Source of the DNA: Cornus controversa
Taxonomy: Eukaryota > Streptophyta > Magnoliopsida > Cornales > Cornaceae
Direction: 5' to 3'
DNA: 64,000 nucleotides
Assembly: GCA_026545225.1 (NCBI GenBank)
Contig: CM048845.1
Span: forward strand, 31,184,001-31,248,000
The notes under the pieces are model-generated. The model was not told the DNA's origin and did no database searches. It saw only the letters and a list, made by a program, of their open reading frames with translations. Each line of letters opens with the position of its first letter. Positions within the stretch are counted from its first letter, which is position 1. Of the stretch, positions 48,883-61,301 are shown one piece after another. The position numbers and the translations under genes are program-made.

Positions 48883-49106
48883 TGTTATGAATTAAAGAGA
48901 GAAGAAAAAACATGCTCCATATTTGACAATCTCATTTATGGATTGTCAACTTTTCTTCTCTCCATTTTTTCTTCTCATATAATTTATAGACATGCTCCTA
49001 AAAATACACATTAAAAATGAATTGAAAGAAAAATTGTTATAATTATTTTATCTTATTTTTAAAATTTTATTTTATATTACTAGTTTTGCCCCCCCCCCCC
49101 CCCCCC
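48693..49106. repeat. Segment bounded by oligo-G and oligo-C tracts
   Basis: G13 at 48693-48705 is followed by TTTCAAAACT; C18 at 49089-49106 is preceded by AGTTTTG. The two sides are therefore weakly inverted (G-run, CAAAACT). The inside is AT-rich with an (AT)n run and has no gene. It may be a small inverted-repeat element or chance homopolymers. Confidence 0.35.
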
Positions 49107-49493
49107 AAAATAATAATAATAATACCTGAATCAAAGGTCCATAAACTTGAAAGAAAGTCCTTAAAAATTACACCACCATAGAGAAGAAGGCGGGAGATAA
49201 ATGATAAAATTTCCTTTTCTACTATTTACCTCTTGCATTTTAGTGACTAAATTCTAATGGGATGGAAATTCATATAGACTGATTCGTCAGTAATATATTT
49301 GGCTTGCATATACAATTGTAAAAGTATCAAAAATAAAGAAGAAAAGATACATTGAATATGCAAATATGCTGCTAGAAGAATTTAGGGGTTGCCAGTCGGT
49401 CATGCTGATCAGTAACTAAGTTTCAAGAACAAAAATAACTTGCAGCATTCGATACAGAGTAAGCCCATTCAGGGGAAAGTAAAAAGTGAGTGG

Positions 49494-52400
49494 TTTTTTT
49501 TTTTTGAAAGTTAAGCTGGTCAAGTTTATTAACCAAAAACGGCAAAGCCATACATCCTACGAGGGGCATACCCTCAAGAAATATCACAAATTTAAATGAA
49601 ACCCCCACACCCACCATAGGAAAGAAAACCACATCAGGAACCATCCTATGTCAATAAGACTAACCCCGGCCCCTACACACAACAGAAACCCACTCCTTTG
49701 CTAGACATATGGAAAACAGCCCAGATTCAAAGGAATCTTCACAACTAGACAGCTTTGCGATCACATAAAACCATAACAAACGTTGGGCTACACCCACATC
49801 TTTAGCCCTTACAAACAACATGTGCAATCATAAGAACCCAGCCACAATCCAATCCACCCCATAAACCATCCATTCTTTGCTAAAACTTGGAAATCTCGCC
49901 TGGGAATTATAATAAAAGTAGATCAAACTATATGAAATCTGATTCCCATTATCATAATCTGTATTAATAATGCACTTCCTCAAACCTGACTGCCATAAGC
50001 CCATACCATCATCAATCATTGTTTGTGTGATTACCCTAGCATCAATTCTGCCATATAGAGTTTGGAAGATTCCACTCCTCTTGGATCCATAAATGCATTC
50101 AATTTTTATCAAAATTAGAAAGGGAGAAAAGCCGAAATCTTACATTCTGGATAATATCATTGATGATGGTTGCCTCAGTCCTATACTCCTCTGCATAATT
50201 CCTCTTGTTTCTTTCTCTCCAAACCTCATACACCGTAGCAGCAAAGGCTAATCTGTTAATATCAGCAACCAGAGACCTTCCTTTCAGTACCATTGCAGCC
50301 CACTGTACCATAGCAGTCCACCCCTCTGGCCATTGCATCCAGCATTTGCTTCTTATTGCATTCCATATCCTGCGAGTAAATCCACATTCAAAGAATAAGT
50401 GCTCTCTATCTTCTATAATATGATTGCAAAAAACACAGCAGGTGTCTGAACAAATCCCAATTTCATCATCCTACTCTTAGTCCACAATCGATCCTGAACC
50501 ACCAGCCAAAGTAAGAGGGCATGCTTTGGAATAGCATGCTTGAACCATACTATGTCCCTCCTTTGAAACTTTGCTCTGTTTGTGTCTGAGAAACTCCCAG
50601 GTTGATTTAATTGTAAAGATAACCTTACCAGGCACCCACTGAATCTTATCCTCCTGAGAGGAGTTAGGCTTAAACTCAATAGGAATACTATTTCTCAAGT
50701 TCATCCATTCCATTGTGTTTGTAACAAGCCAGTGCCATTCACTTCCTCTAATAACATCAGCTACTGCAGCATCTGTGCCCAGCCCTGAGTCTCTAATAAT
50801 TCTGTTATGATACTTCAATTCTATAGGCCCATCTGGAAGCCAGTTATCATACCAAAGAGAGGTTAACAGCCCATTTCCAACCTTATGATAAACAAGTCTC
50901 AAAGTGCCCCTCATTTTCAGAATTTTCCTCCAAGTCCATGAGCATTCTGTTGGAATCTTGAGAGTCGAGAAATTTCTGTTTGTTATCAAATGAGTTTGGA
51001 CCCAGGCCACCCATAGAGAATCTGAGTTAGGTTGAATGACTTTCCACATATGCTTAGCCATAGCTGCTGCATTCCACACCTCAATATCTTTAATTCCCAG
51101 ACCCCCTTCTAATTTGGGCAGACAAATATCCTTCCAAGCCACTTTATTACCCCCTTCACTCAAACTTTGACCTTTAAACAAGAATCTTCTCATGATGGCA
51201 GAGATTTCTTTCATAATAGATTTTGGCAACACAAAGGTAGAGGCCCAATAGACTTGAACAGAAAACAAAACAGAGCTTATTAGTTGCATCCTTCCAGCAT
51301 AAGATAGATACCTACTAGTCCATGATCTAACTCTAGCAGTAATTCTGTCAACTAGGGAACCACAATGCTCCTTCTTTAGCTTAGATGAAAGTAGAGGGAC
51401 TCCCAAGTATTTAACTGGACGGCAACCAGCAGAAAAATTCAGTTTAGATATGATTTGAGCATAATAGTCTTGATCTAATCCTGAATGAAACATCACACTC
51501 TTCGAAAAAATCGGCATTAATCCAGACATAGCTCCAAAAGAATGGAGAGCACCCTTTAGAACCCTTATAGAGCTCACAATTCCAGCTGAGAAAAGCATCA
51601 GGTCATCCGCAAAAATCAAGCTAGAGATTTTCTGATTAGAGCACTTCCAATGATAGTCAAATTCTCCCTGTTCAATCTGCTGCTTTAATATACCTGTCAA
51701 CACCTCCATCCCCATAACAAATAAATAGGGGGACATAGGATCACCTTGTCTTAACCCTCTCCCATTCTCAAAATATCCTTCCAAGCTGCCATTCAAGTTG
51801 ATGGAAAACTTAGCAGTTGTCATACAGGTCATAATCCACTTTCTAACCTGCTCTGGAACTTTGAAGGCTTTTAGTGTAGCTTCCATGAATCTCCATGACA
51901 CAGTATCATAGGCTTTTTTAAGGACCACCTTCATTGCAATCCTTGCTGGCTTATTATTTCTGTGATAATTCCTTAGCAATTCCTGAGCAAGCAGTATGTT
52001 GTCTGTGATACTTCTACCAGGAACAAAAGCCCCTTGATTACTGCTTATAGATGAATCCAGAACAGGTTTTATCCTATTAGCTATGATCTTAGCAATACAC
52101 TTATATAACACATTGCACACTGATATAGGTCTGAAATCACCAACAAAAGTGGGATTTTGAACCTTAGGAACTAAAGTGATAATAGTAGAATTCACCTCCT
52201 TCAAAAGCTTCCCTGTTGAAAAGAAGTTTAGAATAGCTTTAGTAACATCAGCCCCTATAATATGCCAGGTTCTCTTGAAAACCCAGAGCTTTATCATCCT
52301 TCAAAGAGAGGAAAGTGTCTTGAACCTCCTCTTTAGTAACTTGCCTTTGCATTCGTAGAGCTTGTTCATCTGTTATAGGCTTTGAAATGTACTGTTGCAA

Positions 52401-52662
52401 ATCAAACATTCCTTCATCTTCACTTTGCCTGCTCAGGAGTTTCTTATAAAAATTTATAATTTCAGTAGCTATATCACTTTTCTGATCAATCCTATGCCCA
52501 TCATCTGCAGTGATTGACAAAATAGCATTGTATTTTCTTCTTTGGGTTGCTTGTTTATGAAAGAAAGGAGTATTCTTATCCCCCAAGTGAAGCCATTGAA
52601 TTCTGGATTGTTGTCTAAAAAAAGTTTCTTCAGCTTTCACCATTACCTGATAGTTAAAAAAA
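49494..52662 (-). mobile_element. L1-type LINE, 5' truncated and inactive
   Basis: Read on the minus strand the element starts inside ORF2 and ends with GCTTAACTTTC followed by an A-run (T-run on plus, 49494-49505). Imperfect flanking repeats (AAAAAGTGAGTG at 49481-49492 and AAAAAGTTGAGTG at 52663-52675) look like a target duplication. ORF1 and the endonuclease are missing. It is inserted between the hexosaminidase fragment and the TNPD gene. The frame changes visible in ORF2 indicate an old copy. Confidence 0.85.
50099..52643 (-). pseudogene. LINE ORF2 remnant: reverse transcriptase, zinc-binding region and RNase H-like tail
   Basis: The first frame (52643-52248) has QSRIQWLHLGDKNTPFFHKQ, the linker before the polymerase. 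A frame change near 52290 leads to a 606-codon frame with LVPKVQNP, DFRPISVCNVLYKCIAKIIA, NQGAFVPGRSITDN, KVVLKKAYDTVSW, GLRQGDPMSPYLF, FADDLML and KYLGVPL, the ordered RT motifs. In motif A the usual KVDLKKAYD has valine in place of the catalytic aspartate, while FADD is intact. Further frame changes near 50600 and 50400 separate the zf-RVT part (WFKHAIPKHALLLWLVVQDR) from the terminal part (VYEVWRERNKRNYAEEYRTE). The protein cannot function. Confidence 0.9.
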
Positions 52663-52898
52663 AAAAAGTTGAGTGTTTTTAACCTTTTTTTTTTTTTTTG
52701 GTTGATTTGATGAGAGAATGTCCACTATTTTGGGTGCAAAGAAACAAATATAAACATCAATGCTACTCAGTCTTGTTCATGTGTCTGGCTAAGATAAGGT
52801 GAGTTTCTATCGTTAAATATAAAATGAAGACATCAACAACAAAACACTCATCAAATTTAATTTTCTTTCCTTCTCCTTAGCTTATAATTAAGAAGAAA

Positions 52899-52929
<31 letters not shown>

Positions 52930-53200
52930 ACCAGAATATTTAAACGATGGAAGCATATATTATGCATATTTGCCTTGCAAAATTTGATTTAAAATGCTTC
53001 CTATTTTTGTTTTTAATCTTTAGTCAAATTATACTTTGTGACATGTTAGGGCTTGCTAGAGAATTAATTAGCAATTGCACAGAAATCTGCACATCTGAAG
53101 TTCAATTTTTTGTGTGCTTGATTCTATTAAGGGCTTTAATTACTGAACCTTTTTCTATGAAGGTCTGAAACAACATTTCATGTTTTGTACAGCTAGTTAC
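52663..53200. other. Intergenic segment before TNPD
   Basis: A-run, T-run and an (AT)n run (52902-52929). It probably contains the TNPD leader or an upstream intron; an AG precedes the ATG closely (CAGCTAG near 53194). Confidence 0.4.
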
Positions 53201-56200
53201 ATGGATAAGTCTTGGATTCATCATCACACTAGGGGTAGTCAAGAGTATTTTAATGGCATACAACAGTTCATTGAGGTGGCTAGTCGTGATACAGACTCGG
53301 CCGGTAGGTGTCGATGTCCATGTTGTCGTTGCAAAAACAAATCCTATCTTCTAATTAAAGATGTTGAGAAGCATCTTGATAAGGTTGGGATTGACAAAGA
53401 TTATACCAATTGGATATATCATGGGGAGGTTTGTTATAACAACAATAATGTTAATGTCAATGCTAATGTTAGTGTGGAAAATGTCCATGATGAAGACAGA
53501 ATTGTTGATAATGTATTTGAGTTATTGGATAATGTACAGATGGGAAACTTTAATAATGATGAACAACAAGAAAATTCACCTGAAGTTGATGCGGGAGGGG
53601 GAAGTTTTGATAGATTGCTAAATGATGCACAATGTGAATTGTGGGCAGCTTGTAAAAAATACTCTAAGTTATCAGCGATATTGAAGTTGTTTCATGTGAA
53701 GGTTATAAATCAAATGACGAACAAAGCTTTTGACATGATGCTTGAGGCATTTAAGGATATGCTTCCTGACACCAATGTGTTACCAAAGTCTCATTACGAG
53801 ACTAAAAGCTTGTTGCGTGAGTTGGGTCTCGGATATGAGTGTATCCATGCATGTAAAAATGATTGTGCTCTATTCTGGAAGGAGAATGAAGATAAAGAAA
53901 ATTGTCCACAGTGTGGTGAGTCAAGGTATAAACCTCACGAAGGAAAGGGTAAGAAGATCCCTCAAAAGGTTCTTCGACATTTTCCTTTAAAACCAAGGCT
54001 TCAACGATTGTTTATGTCAAAGGATACAGCCTTAGACATGCGGTGGCATAAGGAGAAACGTGTGAAGGAGACAAATGAGTTAAGACATCCAGCTGATTCA
54101 CAAGTTTGGGAAGATTTTGACAATAAGTATAATTGGTTTGCAGCAGATTCCTGTAATGTTCGTCTTGGATTAGCAACTGATGGATTTAATCCTTTTGGTG
54201 ACATGAGTAATGCCTATAGTATGTGGCCTGTGATGATTGTGCCCTATAATTTACCACCTTGGATATGCATGAAGGAAGCATATATGTTTATGTCGCTACT
54301 TATTCCTGGTCCAAGATCGTCTGGTAATGACATTGATGTGTATCTGCGACCGTTGGTTGATGAGTTGAAAGAATTATGGACAGATGGTGTGATGACTTAT
54401 GATGCTTATAGTAAATGCAACTTTAAAATGCATGCGACATTGATTTGGATCATAACCGACTTTCCCACCTATGCAATGGCTTTCGGATGGATGACAAAGG
54501 GTTATCTAGCATGTCCAAATTGTAACAAAGAAACATGTTCTTGTTATTTGAGTCACGGACGGAAGATGTGTTATTTGGGAAGTCGTATATTTTTGCCATT
54601 TGATCATGCTTTTAGGAAGCGTTATAAACAATTTAATGGTAAGAGGGAAGACAGAGTGCCATCGAAGCAGTTGACAGGTGATGAAATTCTAGAACAACTT
54701 AACCTCATACCTGAGGTTATTTTTGGAAAGGGACCAAATAATAAGAAACGAACTCGTGAGGATTTTGAACTTAATTGGACAAAAAAGAGCATTTTCTTTG
54801 AACTCCCTTATTGGAAAATGCTTTTGCTACGACACAACTTGGACGTAATGCATATAGAGAAAAATATATGTGATAATGTGTTGGGGACATTATTGGGCAT
54901 CGATGGAAAAACAAAGGACACATTCAAAAGTCGGTTGGATTTAGCAGCAATGGGGATTAGAAAAGAACTCCACCTTATGCGAAAAGGTGAAAAATTTGAG
55001 ATGCCACAAGCACGTTACACATTGTTAAAGAATGATAAAAGACAACTTTGTGAATGGCTAAAATTAGTTAAGTTCCCAGATGGTTATGCATCGAACATAA
55101 GTCGATGCGTGAATGTTCAGACTTGTAAGATATCTGGATTGAAAATTCATGATTCACACATTCTCTTACAGCGTCTCCTTCCTATAGGGATACGAGGGTT
55201 TTTAGATTCGGATATTTGTAACGTAATAGCAGAGCTTGGTTTATTTTTCAAGGAGTTGTGTTGTCGAACCGTTAAAGTTGATGTCTTAGAGGCAATGGAA
55301 AGAGACATCGTCGTTATACTATGCAAGTTGGAGATGATATTTCCTCCATCGTTTTTTGACATAATAGTGCACTTGGCTCTGCATTTGCCTCGTGAAGCCA
55401 TCATCGCAGGGCCCTCACAATATCAGTGGATGTACCCCATTGAAATGTGTTGAATATTTTTAGTACACCAAAAATTTACATTCTTTAATGACAGTTTTTA
55501 TTTTTGACTTGCATTGAATTATTTTTTATTATTTTAATTTGTCTAGATTTTTGCACACACTCAAACGGTACGTGCGTAACAAAGCACGTCCTGAAGGATC
55601 CATTGCTGAAGCATACGTGGACAATGAGTGCCTCACATTTTGTTCAAAGTTTCTTCGAGGGATTGAGACACGATTCAATCGAGAAGAGAGAAATAGTGAG
55701 GGAGACTGTAACAATGGTTGGTCCACTTTTTCAGATCTAAAGCAAGTGGTTCGACCTCTAGGGGCACAAAGTATGGAGATATTGAATCGTGCAGACATGG
55801 GCATGGCTTGATCGTATGTGTTAAGGAATTGTGAAGAAGTCATGGAATGGGAAGAGTAAGTAACTTATTGTATATCAGATCTTATCAGTTTTTTTGAATA
55901 TATTGTCAATTTCTAAATACATGTATACAATTGTATTTTAACACACTGTAATTATTTAGTAAACACAAGGCAGCACTGACGATAAATAACCCACGCAATG
56001 TTCCTTTAAGACATGCAAAAGAATTCCCGAGATGGTTCGAAACACAAGTAAGTCCATCATGTATATATTTGACATACTTAAATCAAATTATTTTATTTAA
56101 TTTAAATGATGTGCCATTATGTATTTAGATAACACATTAAATTTTTTTTAATAGATAAAGGAAATGCGTCATCGTGATAAGGCAACAACTTGTGATGATC

Positions 56201-56918
56201 TGTATTCATTAGCCTGTGGACCTGATACTCGAGTAAATCGATATTCTGCATGTATTGTAAATGGAATTAGGTTTCATACTAAGGAAAGGGAGCGACATCG
56301 ACGGACACAAAATAGTGGTGTGCTAGTGAAAGGAGAAACCCAAGATTACTATGGTGTCCTGACAGATATCATCGAGTTGCAATATCCTTTGGGGAGACAA
56401 GTTTTTCTTTTCAAATGTGATTGGTTTGACGTTCGAACTGGCATACATAGAGATGCTTATTTCACGAGTGTAAATGTAGCCAGTAGAGCATACAAAGATG
56501 AACCGTTTGTACTAGCAAATCAAGCAAAACAATGTTTCTATGTCAAAAATAATAAATTACAAGGGACATGGGAGGTAGTTCAAGATATAACAAACAGAAA
56601 CTCGTTTGATGTACCTGAAGTAGAGGATGAAGCCAGAGTAGATGATGAAATGGGGGCATTGCAGCATATCAAGAGAATGAACCAAGCATCATGGATATTG
56701 TTGTTGAGGCAGATTTGGATATGGATCCACTCCCTTTAAATAGGGACTACTTGGAGGGTGAAACTTTTGATGCTGAAGTGATTGAGAAAAGTAGTGGTGA
56801 AGCACCAACTAATGATGAATTTTGGCTTGTCGAGGATGAGGGAAATGACATTCAAAACAGTTCAAATGAGGAACCAGATTTACTGTCTGAAGATGACATT
56901 GATTTGGATGACACCTGA
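53201..56918 (+). pseudogene. CACTA transposase TNPD, four exons, nearly intact
   Basis: The start is ATG 53201 (MDKSW), the usual TNPD start. Exon 1 (53201-55446) has the Transpos_assoc zinc motif (CRCPCCRCKNK, residues about 40-55), the Transposase_21 core with LGLATDGFNPFG, MYVMWPVM-like NAYSMWPVMIVPYNLPPW and NLDVMHIEKNICDNVLGTLL, and a DUF4218 region ending WMYPIE. Intron 1 is GT 55447 to AG 55546; exon 2 (55547-55855) begins FLHTLKRYVRNKARPEGSIA. Exon 3 (55960-56047) reads HKAALTINNPRNVPLRHAKE. Exon 4 (from 56155) carries DUF4216 (YYGVLTDIIELQYPLGRQV, FKCDWFDV) and an acidic tail. Defects seen are an in-frame TGA at 55809 in exon 2 and a frame change near 56650-56690. TNPD binds the element's ends and catalyses excision in the nucleus. 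Confidence 0.9.
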
Positions 56919-57230
56919 AGCTTGTATTGTTGAATTTGTATTTTATTTTTTGGTTTTGTGATAGATACATTTATGTGATCTATTTAGTTCTATTACTTCG
57001 TTTTATCTAATGATATGGATTCTGTTTTCCTTTTCTTGTAAGACAACATTGTCTTGACATGGTTTATAGCATTATGACGTGCTATATGAATATCGTGCTT
57101 GATTTTCCACTGGTAGGATTATAAACAACACTATATTGAAGTTTTGGATTGTTTGTCAGTCATTTTTTGCTTATGAAAAATAGAAAAGAAGTTTTGAATT
57201 GTCTTCTTTCTGAATTAAAATTGATTGCAG
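56919..57230. other. 3' region of TNPD
   Basis: T-rich sequence following the TNPD stop; no gene. It ends at the TTGCAG acceptor of the next exon fragment. Confidence 0.4.
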
Positions 57231-57390
57231 GATACTGCAACTTTAGGTGTTGGCATTGTAAGATACCGTGGTTACATTGCCACTGTGAAAGTAGAGGGGA
57301 GAGTGAATAAAGAAGTGAGTTCTCCACTAGAAAGCCTTGATCTTTTTTATCAGCCTGAAGGTGGTGCCAATGCCCTGAACATTAACAGGT
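57231..57390 (+). pseudogene. Exon fragment of a clustered-mitochondria (CLU/FRIENDLY) gene
   Basis: Bounded by TTGCAG and by AACAG|GTTTTT, the exon reads [40 protein letters not shown] and [12 protein letters not shown]. The GVGIVR.CGYxAxVKVEG and [13 protein letters not shown] patterns are characteristic of plant CLU/FMT proteins, which control mitochondrial distribution in the cytosol. The frame is open throughout, but only this exon is present out of a protein of about 1400 residues. It lies 312 bp after the TNPD stop, in the same orientation. Confidence 0.75.
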
Positions 57391-59152
57391 TTTTACTGAC
57401 TGCTATATCATGTTAAAAGAGTACTATGTATATGGACATATAACACTTGCATGTTTATGTAGTTTTTCATGAAGCTGGATATTATGATTTTATTAGTTGT
57501 GAACTTGTAGATATACTACTCATGTTGAAGAATTATAATTATATATCATGTAGAGTTTTGAATGTCAGTCAATCGATTGAAGCTTGGGACACTTACAGTA
57601 TGATAGTACTAGTTCAGGGATGAGACTTCCAAGTTAGAAACATTTACCTTTTGCTTCATTTTTATACGTGTTTTGGAACTTTATTTTTTCTTTTTCATAA
57701 TTTGATAATTTAAACACCTCCTAGAGGAAGAGTACTTGTCAGCTAAAACTTTTTCAAAGTGGAAGAGTACTAGAAGTATTGAATTGATTTATTTCATATG
57801 CTGGTTGTAATGAGGATCTTGGTTCCCAAAACCTATACATGCCTGGTAAGATTAGTTTTATTTGTTCTAGGGTTTTTGCATTCTGGATTTTAGGCCAGTT
57901 TCCACCAGATTAGAGGTTATATTCAGGGATCTATCACCTATATATTCAAGGCTTCTTGAAAATGGTTGCACGAGTCTACTCCCATTCATGAACTTGCATC
58001 ATTCTCTATGATGAATGGTAATCTTCTCTCAGTTGTACATCCCAAGATTTGGAAGTCTAGGAAGGAATGTCATGCAACGTTAGTGAGGGCTATCCCGTGA
58101 ATGAAAAGGTTTCTCAGCATTATGTATGCTGCAAGCAACCAAGCAGCTTCAGGTGAGAGCTTCCTTCGGATAATAAATCTAACTAACTGACAGAGGCCAA
58201 TATTCAAGTTCATTGAGATTCAAATTTCCAATCCCATAAAGGCGATACCCATCCGCCTGGATGGGTATGGTGGTAGGCATAACCTTTGTGTCTGCACAAT
58301 CCAAATGTATTTTGGATAGCCAAGGGTAAAGCACAAGGGAGTACAAACTGAATGGGTTCCCTGTAGGTTTCAACCACTCTCTACTACCTTGTTCAACCCT
58401 AATCCAAATCTCTCCAAATTAGGGCAGTTTGCAGGATGAGCTACTACTACTGCTAGTGGAGTCAAAAGCTCGCCAATTTAAAGGGTATTTTGCAAAGAAT
58501 TCTATTAAACTATGATCTTTTTGTAGATAACTCTTTTGTAATTTCTCCTCTCTTTTATTTTATTTTATTTTTTATTTCTAATTCATCCATTTTTACTTCC
58601 ATTTTCTGTGTGGTTCTGCTACTCTTCAAGTTATTCTCCAATTTGCTTGCAATTTTTTACTACCATATTAGTGATGAAAAGGATCAAGATTAACTAAAAT
58701 GTCTCACTTGTGATATGATGTGTACTAAAATTTTGTTTCAATTAGGATTTTATACTTTTTATTACAATTACTATGATTATGTGTGTCTGTGTCTACAGAG
58801 AAAGAGAGAGTTCTGATTTTGACAGAGAGGAAGCTAATCTTTCGAATTAATCAGCTAGGATAATGGGTCAGTGGTAGTCCAGGTAATATCTTCTTTCTTC
58901 TTTTCTCACTTTTTATCACCCTATCATGTTATTCTATGTATTAGGTTCAATTTCTGTTGAAATGAAACAAATGCATAGACTTGAAATGGCAATGCTTCTT
59001 TGGTGGTGTGTTTGCATTTAGAGAAGCATCAGGGTTGAAGGTTCTAAATGGCTCATTCATGGTCTCTCTCTTCGGATAGATAATATATATATTGCAAAGG
59101 ACACTAGTGTTAGTTATACATATAAAGAAAGGATATTCAATCTGCTCTGAAT
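57391..59152. other. Unassigned DNA
   Basis: Mostly non-coding. A minus-strand open stretch at 58179-58373 reads LSKIHLDCADTKVMPTTIPI and onward; it might be another exon fragment, but I cannot name it. Confidence 0.3.
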
Positions 59153-59197
59153 GAATTTATTACATATAGGCCTCAGCAACCTTTTGTGCTTGAGTCT
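59153..59197 (+). repeat. 45-bp direct repeat, copy 1
   Basis: GAATTTATTACATATAGGCC and the following 25 bases recur without a visible difference at 60958-61002, 1.8 kb away in the same orientation. Confidence 0.9.
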
Positions 59198-60957
59198 AAC
59201 CTTTTCTAGTTTCATTTTTTCTTTTTCTTTTTTGTGTGGGCTAGCTACTATGGCTTCTACTTATCAAACCTTATTTTGGTTTGTAATATTTTTATTCCTC
59301 AAAACTGAGTAGATAAAGCCAAAAAAAAAAAAGTAAATCTAGCTAGCTAGTTGGTCGCATATCTCATCATGATCATGCATGTTCACACATTTTTTTTCTT
59401 CCGATAAGGACATCTTCACAGAGAATTGTTGACTGATGATACATATATAAAAGTCATGGAAGACATATTATAGTTTCGGCTATGAACTAGATTTGAAGTT
59501 AAATTATATATCTTCATTCTCTTGAGTTTAAAATTATACAATTTGGTAATTAAGTACTTCAGAAGATTAATTTCATAGGAAACTGTATATGGTTGAAATG
59601 GTAGAATAAGATCAAGATATATACGATTCATGATTCACATAGTTTTGACAACTCGCTTGTATTGAAATATATCAGAAAGGAAATGAAGTAGTTTAATCTA
59701 AAGCAGGGAATTTCTGCAAGCAGCCATTTATGACCTTTTTTTTTTCTTCTTTCAATAAGGCTGTCATTTGTCTACTTTGATTCAACTATATATATCAATT
59801 TATGTAGATTTCTCATTAATTGCAATTTTCACAAGTATGTAATAAAGAGAAGGATATGTAGATATGAATCTTATCAGCATATTTCACTTTGTAATTCTAC
59901 ACACTGAAGAAAATATAAAGAGATGATAATGGAATCAATAGAGGGTAACATACCTTAATACTATGCCAATCCTTTGCCATACCATAGTTGCTAGCACAAA
60001 AATGAAATGTCCCTAAACTGGTTTAAAGTCAATCTCATTGGATCCACAAGTAATTGGAATTACAGATGAAAGACTGTTTTATACATATTACTGTTCTTGA
60101 GAAACTGCTTTTGGAGTAAGAACATGTCCTAGAAAATTCAAGAATTAAGAAGGAAATTATTTTAAGAAGGGCATTGTGTCCTAAAAATGACTGATTAGTC
60201 TTGGTTTGACCTCAACTTTTTATCAACAGAGAGCTTGATTATCCAGTAAATAATAATAATAATAAATTATTAAATATTCAGAAATAATTTATTTCCTGAA
60301 GCTGTTAGATTATACCTCCTATGTGTTATTGCTTCAATCGACTTTGATTTGATTGTAGGGTTTGTGATTTAAGGCTATCATCAAGAGCAGTAGAAGAGCT
60401 AATATGGAAAAAGTTAATGCACTTCTTGTGCTGTGTGAGTTAAATTTATTTGGAGGCCATCTGTTTGAAAAACTGAATTCGGTCTCTTTTTAACGTATTC
60501 AATCCGATAGCTATGTGTTTGTTTAAATTCCTAGGCGGCTGACAAGCTTTACCGGAAAACATGAGCAAAATGAGTGAGGATGTGGTACTTGAGAAAAATT
60601 GATGCTTAAGATCGAGTCTGATGGAACACAAGGATTGCAGGGTGTGGACAGTGGATGCATGGACTTGGCGAGAATGCATTCTCTAGAAATTTTGATGATA
60701 TGGTTAAAACTGGATGGATATTTATGTGTTTTAGGGTCGTTGGCTTTTTGATTGGATAATAAGAGAGTTTAGTTGTCGATCTTTTTGACCGTTCTGGGCA
60801 GAAATACTTGCAAATGGGGGAATGGAGGATTCTGCAGAATCTCACAATAAGTTTTTGAGAAGGAAATATGAATGTGTACTATTAATTTATAATGTATGTG
60901 CATATGTTGCAGTATGTATTTATGTGTTCGCCGGTGAATATCCTTTCTTTATTGCTG
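59198..60957. other. Unassigned DNA between two 45-bp direct repeats
   Basis: No gene recognised. A poly-T/A-rich composition prevails; open minus-strand frames near 60446-60845 look like chance. Confidence 0.35.
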
Positions 60958-61002
60958 GAATTTATTACATATAGGCCTCAGCAACCTTTTGTGCTTGAGT
61001 CT
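60958..61002 (+). repeat. 45-bp direct repeat, copy 2
   Basis: Match to 59153-59197. Both copies end CTTGAGTCT, after which the sequences differ. Confidence 0.9.
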
Positions 61003-61301
61003 ATGATGGAATTCAAGATAATATCTAATGAATGAATGGACCATTTCTGGAAATTTAACAGCTAGCTCATTATGGCATTTTCGTTTGCTTAAGCATGTGT
61101 TATGGATTAAAATTGCATAAGTTTGCATCTTCTCAATTTTGTTTTGGGTTTATCTTGACCCTCTTTAGCTCCTATTAATAATAGCTTGATAATCTGTTTT
61201 TCATTTTGGTAACAGTGAGTTGGCACTTTGCAACTTTTATTTTCATGTTTTATTTCTTCATGTGATTTACTATATATTTACTCTGATTGGATGCGTTGTA
61301 G

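Noticed and set aside
57030-57045. TTTTCTTGTAAG as a CACTA right end
   Set aside because: Lacks the terminal ATG/GTG of the inverted repeat and has no subterminal motifs nearby.
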